DNA of 64,000 bases from Phragmites australis (lineage: Eukaryota > Streptophyta > Magnoliopsida > Poales > Poaceae): assembly GCF_958298935.1 (NCBI RefSeq), contig NC_084930.1:29424001-29488000 (forward strand). Direction: 5' to 3'. Made by a program: the position numbers and the translations under genes. Numbering within the stretch: position 1 is the first letter of the stretch; every line of letters starts with the position of its first letter. The notes under the pieces were generated by a model. The model was not told where the DNA came from. It worked only from the letters and a program-made list of their open reading frames with translations, and did not search any database. This document shows positions 58,662 to 64,000 of the stretch, piece by piece.

Positions 58662-59187
58662 TGTAGGATCAAGGATACTAGCTAGAGGGGGGGGGGGTGA
58701 ATAGGCGGTTTTAAAAATAAATGCAAAACGATCAAGAAAACTTGAGAAATTAAACTTATGATCACTAAAGCAATATAAAAGACATCTAGAGCTATATCAC
58801 GTTTTTGAAATCCTAGGGTGACATACAACAATTCAAGGTCTAAGAAGATAAAATGCTTTAAGTAAATTGCATGAAGGGTAAATAGCTCAACAATAAAGTA
58901 AATAGCTCAAAGGTACACAAAAGAGTTTTTCCCGTGGTCTCGGTGATTTGCCGATCACCCCTAATCCACGTTGAGGTGAGTTCAAGCTACAATGCGCTTC
59001 TCTATCAAGTTTTCATTTCTCCAAGAGAAAGGGCTCACACCGAGCAACTTGATCTTAAGCCGGAATTGACAAGAACTACTCAAACCTCGATTTCACTAGG
59101 GATGCACTTTGCCACTCCGGCAAGGTGTGCTCAAACCTCTCACAATCACCACCGTGGCTTCTTCACAATCTTCTTGAAGAGCTCGAC

Positions 59188-60668
59188 TATCGGTGAATCA
59201 GGAACCAGGGGTCCCCGAATCCCGAGGCCAGGTCAGCAATCCGCCACGCGGTGCCCTCCCGCGGGGATCATCTCCGCGAGGTACGAAAAGACTAAGCCCC
59301 GGGAGAGGGCGCTCGGGGCCATGAACAGTGGTCCCCGAGTACCCGAGTTCCCCAATGATCTGCGAAGATCAAGTGCCGGGAAGGGAGTTCACGAGGTCAT
59401 GAACAGCGGCCCCCGAGCACCCAAGTCACCCGACGACCAGAAAAGCCGAGTACCGGGAAGGGTGTGCTAAGGGCCACGAACAGTGGCCCCCGAGCACCCA
59501 AGTACCCCGAGGACCCGAGGAAGGTAGTTCCGGGAGAGAGTGCTCGGGGCTGCGAACAGTGGCCCCCGAGCACTCGGTTCCCCGAGGATCCGAACAGTCA
59601 ATTCCGGAAGAGAGTGCTCGGGGCCGTGAACAATGGCCCCCGAGCACTCGGTTCCCCGAGGACCAATAGAGGGCGTTTCCGGGATAGAGTGCTCGGGGAT
59701 GTGGACGGTGACACCTGAGCATTCGGTTCCCCGACGGCCCAATAAGTCCTTCGTCGGTGGCCCCCACAGGGGTCCAGCGGTGTGATGTCAGCCAGTGAAA
59801 GGCCCGATGCCGCATTTAAGAGGGCGCATAGCCTGTCACCTCCAATTGCTCCTGCCACGCTCGGTGTCAGTCCCTGCCGCATCCTGGCAGAAGGGCGTGG
59901 GGACATTTAATGTGCGGGTCCCATCCCGCGTCATCCGGCGCGCCTCGGGATAACATCGCGAGGCCCGAGGCGCTCCACCTGCCGCCTTGCTGTGGCAGGC
60001 GTACAAGACCGAGCGGGCACGCCGGGCTGCTCTGCGGCTGCCCGATGGGCCCTCTCCACGGCTCCCGTTGTCAGCGCCATCATGACGACCAAGACAGGGC
60101 GGGGGGGGGGGGGCGTTTTCAACCCCCCGTCACTTCGCGCAGCAGCCCATGATGACTGCCTTTCTATTTATGGCGCCTTGGAACTCGTGCCCTCCCTTTC
60201 GGGGCACGTTACCGCCAGCGAGTATTTAAGAGAGCCGGCGGGCACGGACAAAAGGGAGGTTGGAGAGAGAGCTCAGGGACTCGGATACACATTCTCAGAG
60301 GCTGAAGAATCCAGAGCAAAGACAGAAGAACACCTCAGTACAAGCATAGAAGCTGAGATCACCGAAGAACAAGGAGCCCATAGCTCTAGGATAGACAAAC
60401 ATTCTTGTAACTAGCAACATCCCTGAGGGACATTCTCAGGGCATTTAAAGCATCCACACAGGAGTAGAGTATTACGCTCAGTGTGGCTCGATCCTGTCTA
60501 AAAACCTCCAGTGCATTTACTTCTTTCTGCATTAGATCATTCCATCCCACCTGCCATCGCATTTACACCCATTTATTTCTCCCGCAAACATATTCAGAAT
60601 CATCCCTCCGGCCGAATCTAAAAAATGGGTCCCTCCGGATCCCTGCGACAGGAGTTCACCCTCCGACA
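59188..60668 (+). mobile_element. Solo LTR nested in the 58662 LTR
   Basis: 1481 bp from TATCGGTGAATCAGGAACC (mutated TGTCGG start) to CACCCTCCGACA. Flanking 5-mers are TCGAC (59183-59187) and TTGAC (60669-60673), a target duplication with one mismatch. It is homologous along its length, inverted, to 34503-35985. No internal sequence is present. It includes the ~77-bp tandem units (about 59290-59740) and a G-run (about 60100-60112). The 76-to-178-codon frames inside are incidental. Confidence 0.87.
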
Positions 60669-60969
60669 TTGACGGTGTTACAATCTCCAAGCCGTCTAGG
60701 AGGCGGCAACCTCCAAGAGTAAAAAGCCGATGTCGCTTGCTTGAAGAATCACTAGTGCCCAAATGCTCAAACTCTTGAAATTATGCACTAAAAGCTCTCA
60801 AACCTCTCAAGGATGCAACACTAAATCAAGAGAGGGAGAGGAGGAAGTCAAGAGCTCCAAGTGTGTGTATTGAATGACTATGTTGCAAGAGAGGGCTCAC
60901 AAGGACCAGCCACCCTCATATATATAGCCTTCACATTAAATTCGACCGTTAGAGCCTTTCTGACACACA

Positions 60970-61300
60970 CACAACCTTGGTGGTCAGACCGCAGGCAAAC
61001 TCCCGGTCAGACCGCCGACTTCCCAATGGTTATATTGACTTTGGGCACAGGGTGGCGGTCGGACCGCAGACCTTCACGGTTGGACCGCGGACCACTACGG
61101 TCAGACCATGGACCCAATCGGTCAGACCGTCACAGCCCAAAACCTTCTGCGCAAGGACAGTCAGACTGAGCAACACGACCGGTCAGACCAACAAACAAGA
61201 GAGGATGACAACTCTATACAGCGGTCAGACCGGCCGAAGGCGCGGTCAGACCGCCATACAGAGATACATCGGTCAGACCGCCTTCAAGCTGGTCAGACCG
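60970..61300. repeat. Cluster of CGGTCAGACCG palindromes
   Basis: GGTCAGACC occurs nine times in about 330 bp, with near variants GGTCGGACC, GGTTGGACC and AGTCAGACT. CGGTCAGACCG is a perfect palindrome around its central A. Two more related copies appear at 63870-63905 in the element interior. Confidence 0.92.
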
Positions 61301-61681
61301 CCAAGAACAGAGAACTCAGAAGCAGCAATAACTTGGGGTTCTTTAGAAGCTAAGAAATTCAATCTCTATATGAATAAAGTTTGAGAAAATGGCACTATAG
61401 AGACCTCAAGTAAACATACACCAATCCCTCTTTATAGTACACCATTAATCCTATCCATCCGGTCATTTTCTTCTCTAGACACTTTTGACCGGCAAAAATA
61501 AAATGCCCTATAAAAATACCTTTGCCTTGAGCTACCCTTTTTATGCCTTCCACACATGCATTTTCCTAGCTTCGCAACATCTTCGTGGCTAACCTTTTCA
61601 CCACTCAATTAACCAAGTTAGTCCACAAAGATATATTGTCATTAATTACTAAAACATAATTTAGGGGTCTAGATGCTTTCA

Positions 61682-61697
61682 ATCTCCCCCTTTTTGG
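61682..61697 (-). other. Polypurine tract
   Basis: The minus strand reads CCAAAAAGGGGGAGAT immediately before the LTR start at 61681, the expected site of plus-strand DNA priming in an LTR retrotransposon. It fixes the element's orientation. Confidence 0.8.
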
Positions 61698-62126
61698 TAA
61701 TTGATGACAATATCTCAAAGAAGTGTTGTGAATAAGATTTTGAGCCCACTTTTAGCACAAGGCATAAAGAAGACTCGAGGGAGAGTTTCCATAGCAAGTA
61801 TTTCAAAGATATGAAATTTAAAGAAATTACATGCTGTTAAAAACTCATGAAAGGTAAGCTCCCCCTACACATGTGCCCATATGATTTAAAAGAGAATAAA
61901 AAGCACATGACATGAATTGTAATGATATTTTTGGCGGAGTTTACCTTGCTTTCTTGGATATGAGGAAGAGAATATTAACAAGATATTTACAATATATTCA
62001 TATCATCAAGGTGTTCTTTCTCAAGATATCCAATCAAAGTTAGCTCATATAAAGATTGTGATGCATATAAAGATACACATATAAACACAGTGCATCACAT
62101 ATTATAATAAACATAGTTCAAACATA
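61698..62126 (-). other. 3' internal non-coding region of the retrotransposon
   Basis: AT-rich sequence between the polypurine tract and the stop of the internal ORF. No gene seen. Confidence 0.5.
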
Positions 62127-63801
62127 TTACAATAGACATAAGTAAACATAGTGCATCAAAGTGTTCATGCGACCGAAATATAGATATGCAATGCAATGCA
62201 ACATGCAAACATAGTCCATTACAAACACACATAAATGATGACACTTCTGCATCTTTTCCTTCTCCCCCTTTGGCATCAAATACCAAAAAGAGTTAGTTAT
62301 CCTGTGGAGGAGGTGGAGGAGGCCTTGGATAGACATCATAGAAGTCTTGGGAGAAGGCATCAAAACGACTAGAGAAACTGTCAAACTGTCGCTATAGATT
62401 TGCTGCTCAAGAGATATACTGGTAAACATCTCAGTTAATTCTTGGTTCTGAGCAGCAATGTCTTCCCTGGCAAGGGCAATAGCACTCTGATTTGCTTGAA
62501 TGACCGGGTGAAAGAAGGATGAAGGAGGATTTGCCTGAAAATCTGTAAACTGCTGATGAAGCCCTGCAAATTGCTGCTGAATAGTAGCCATATATGGGTC
62601 AAACCATCCTGCAGGTGGTGTCCACCGTGGAGCTACTGCCTCTGGAGGTGTCTGTGCTGGAGGAGGGACATAATGTTGAGGCTCATCATTGTGTTGTCCC
62701 TGAGCTGCACCCTGACCTTCTAGACCTCTGCGCAGGATACTTGGATTTACTTTGAAAGGTTGATATCCCAAATGCTTGCAAGTACAAGATGATCGTCGAA
62801 AATTTGTCTTCATAAGCACAAGAGACATAATGTATGGAGCAAAATAGAGATTTGGCAGAATGCTCACTATGACATAATCAATTTCTTTTAAAATGTACTT
62901 GACAATATCAATTCGACGTCTATTCATGACATGATGAATGATGTTCCAATAGATATCCCGAACAGCATCATTGTTGCCACTCTTAGGAGCAAAAGTGGCT
63001 TGTACAATCTTATTAATAGCAGCAGGCAATACTCTTAGACCTGTCACAATTCCAAGAGTAACTCTAGGAACAACCCCTAAGGGTTCATAAAAAGAGCTCC
63101 ACATATTCTCACCCAAATGTTCTTCATCATGCACATTTATAGATCCAAAGACATCTTTAAAAGGAATTCTGAGAGCATTTGCAAAATCTATAAAAGAAGC
63201 CTCATACTTGTCCCAGTCATCCATTCAATCTTTCTATGTTCATGGGATATCTCAACATTTGCATAAAATTGTCTAATGACTCCTTCATCCCAATCACATT
63301 TGAGATTCATAAATTCATAAATACCCAGCACTTGAAAAATATCAGCTAACTCAGTCATGCTAGGTTGATTTCGAATATATGCCCAATCAATCCATTTGTG
63401 TTTGAATATGGCTTATTCACAATGTGCCCGAAGAACGCATCTTGTTGTGTCATAGTATGAAATTGAGGTAGTGTTGCATCATTATCTAAATCATACTGAT
63501 ACACATTCCCGGCCCTAGTGTATGATGATGCAGTCCATGATTTCTTATGACCAGTGTATGCTTGAAAATTAAATTCATAATCTTCATCACTAGCATTATC
63601 AATCAAGTCATCATCACCGAAATTACCAGCAAAGGATGATGCTTCCTCACCGAATGTGCCTTGTGAAGGCATCCAGTCTGAGCCCTGATCATCATCATAA
63701 GAATCCGAGCTTACATGTCTTCTTTTTGATTTAGTGGACAACACTTCCTTCCATCTTTTCACCAAACCACTTCCACCTCCTCTGTACATATAAAAAGTCA
63801 C
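62127..63801 (-). pseudogene. 'Plant transposon protein'-like retroelement ORF
   Basis: Two long minus-strand frames. The first (63801-63355) has a basic start, an acidic low-complexity part (SDEDYEFNFQAYTG), then QQDAFFGHIVNKPYS. The second (63224-62127, 365 codons) has a globular part with FANALRIPF, GIVTGLRVLPAAINKIVQ and IIHHVMNRRRIDIVKYIL, a Pro-rich linker, and a Gln-rich heptad segment (MATIQQQFAGLHQQFTDFQ). This layout resembles the uncharacterised 'putative plant transposon protein' domain carried by grass LTR elements as an extra ORF before the 3' LTR. The 130-bp gap between the frames contains a frameshift, so the copy is broken. The reading past about 62400 is doubtful. Function unknown; similarity judged by eye. 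Confidence 0.6.
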
Positions 63802-64000
63802 AATGCATTAGATGAAGGAGATTAAAGTGTAATAGCTAAATCACAGAAAAATTTGCCTTGTGTTCTGCTGGCGGTCAGATCGAGGCACATCTCACGGTCT
63901 GACCGTGAGCACAAGAACAGCCCCCTTCTTGTTGGAAGAAATCGATGAGATTTGAAGCAATACATGATGTCAACCAACCAAATCATGAGAATACCATAGA
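63802..64000. other. Retrotransposon interior at window edge
   Basis: Continues the minus-strand element, with two GGTCAGA(T/C)C-type motifs (63870-63905). No coding block is recognised and the element is cut by the window end. Confidence 0.45.

Larger units (their letters stand above)
58662..61681 (-). mobile_element. 3' LTR of minus-strand retrotransposon, with nested LTR
   Basis: On the minus strand it starts TGAAAGCATCTAGACCCC (61681 downward), directly after a polypurine tract, and ends CCCCCTCTAGCTAGTATCC...TGATCCTACA at 58662. Without the nested 1481-bp LTR and its duplicated 5 bp it is about 1.53 kb. The start and the C-run/CTCTAG near the end resemble the solo LTR at 18067-20252, so the families are related. 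The element's internal region and its other LTR run past the right edge of the window. It inserted into the 108-bp tandem repeat. Confidence 0.78.

Noticed and set aside
59992..60414. 140-codon and neighbouring frames as genes
   Set aside because: Inside a solo LTR; the homologous LTR at 34503-35985 does not keep the same frames.
1..64000. tRNA or rRNA genes
   Set aside because: No cloverleaf with A/B box promoters or rRNA core sequence was noticed; the only tRNA-related signals are retroelement primer-binding sites. A tRNAscan run would be decisive.

Overview
The window is nuclear DNA of a flowering plant, almost certainly a grass and probably a panicoid. The evidence is GC-rich first exons, intron-split genes with GT/AG borders, and grass-type LTR retrotransposons, LINEs, Stowaway/PIF/Micron-like MITEs and Helitrons. 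No prokaryotic, organellar or viral gene set is present. Most of the 64 kb is nested transposable-element sequence. Four coding genes are well supported or plausible as host genes, and one further ORF is doubtful.

Layout. 1-13.6 kb: mostly unannotated sequence. It holds a GC-rich exon-like stretch with an internal stop (about 2.45-3.74 kb), a diverged local duplication (6.03-6.83 and 7.92-8.72 kb) flanking an internally deleted LINE, and several MITEs. 13.6-14.0 kb: a small intronless gene for a one-pass membrane/coiled-coil protein. 14.3-17.9 kb: a complete-ended but dead PIF/Harbinger transposon. 18.1-20.3 kb: a solo LTR with a perfect 5-bp target duplication, carrying a Micron-like MITE inside a TA microsatellite. 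20.5-21.0 kb: an 87-bp tandem repeat. 21.5-24.5 kb: LINE debris. 25.2-31.6 kb: a seven-exon gene for a 325-residue type II membrane protein with a cysteine-rich C-terminus; its introns hold a Helitron, an RTE LINE and a Stowaway.

33.9-38.9 kb: a possible captured gene fragment, a solo LTR, a Copia remnant with its 5' LTR, and another LINE tail, all on the minus strand. 39.6-40.6 and 54.0-54.9 kb: two intact, intronless carboxylesterase (CXE, alpha/beta hydrolase) genes in the same orientation. They look like a local gene pair pushed apart by a LINE (41.2-47.6 kb, minus) and a degenerate Gypsy element (47.6-53.2 kb, plus). Each CXE gene is accompanied by a 165-bp MITE of the same family. 55.4-58.7 kb: an unclassified repeat-rich region with one open reading frame and a 108-bp (36-codon) tandem repeat. 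58.7-64 kb: the 3' end of a minus-strand LTR retrotransposon, whose LTR contains a nested solo LTR of the same family as the one at 34.5 kb.

The host genes show no shared pathway apart from the two esterases, which probably hydrolyse small ester substrates in specialised metabolism or detoxification. I did not find a convincing new biological system. The most informative observations are structural: target-site duplications, an empty-site comparison, the nesting order, clusters of palindromic motifs inside LTRs, and the altered nucleophile motif of the second esterase.
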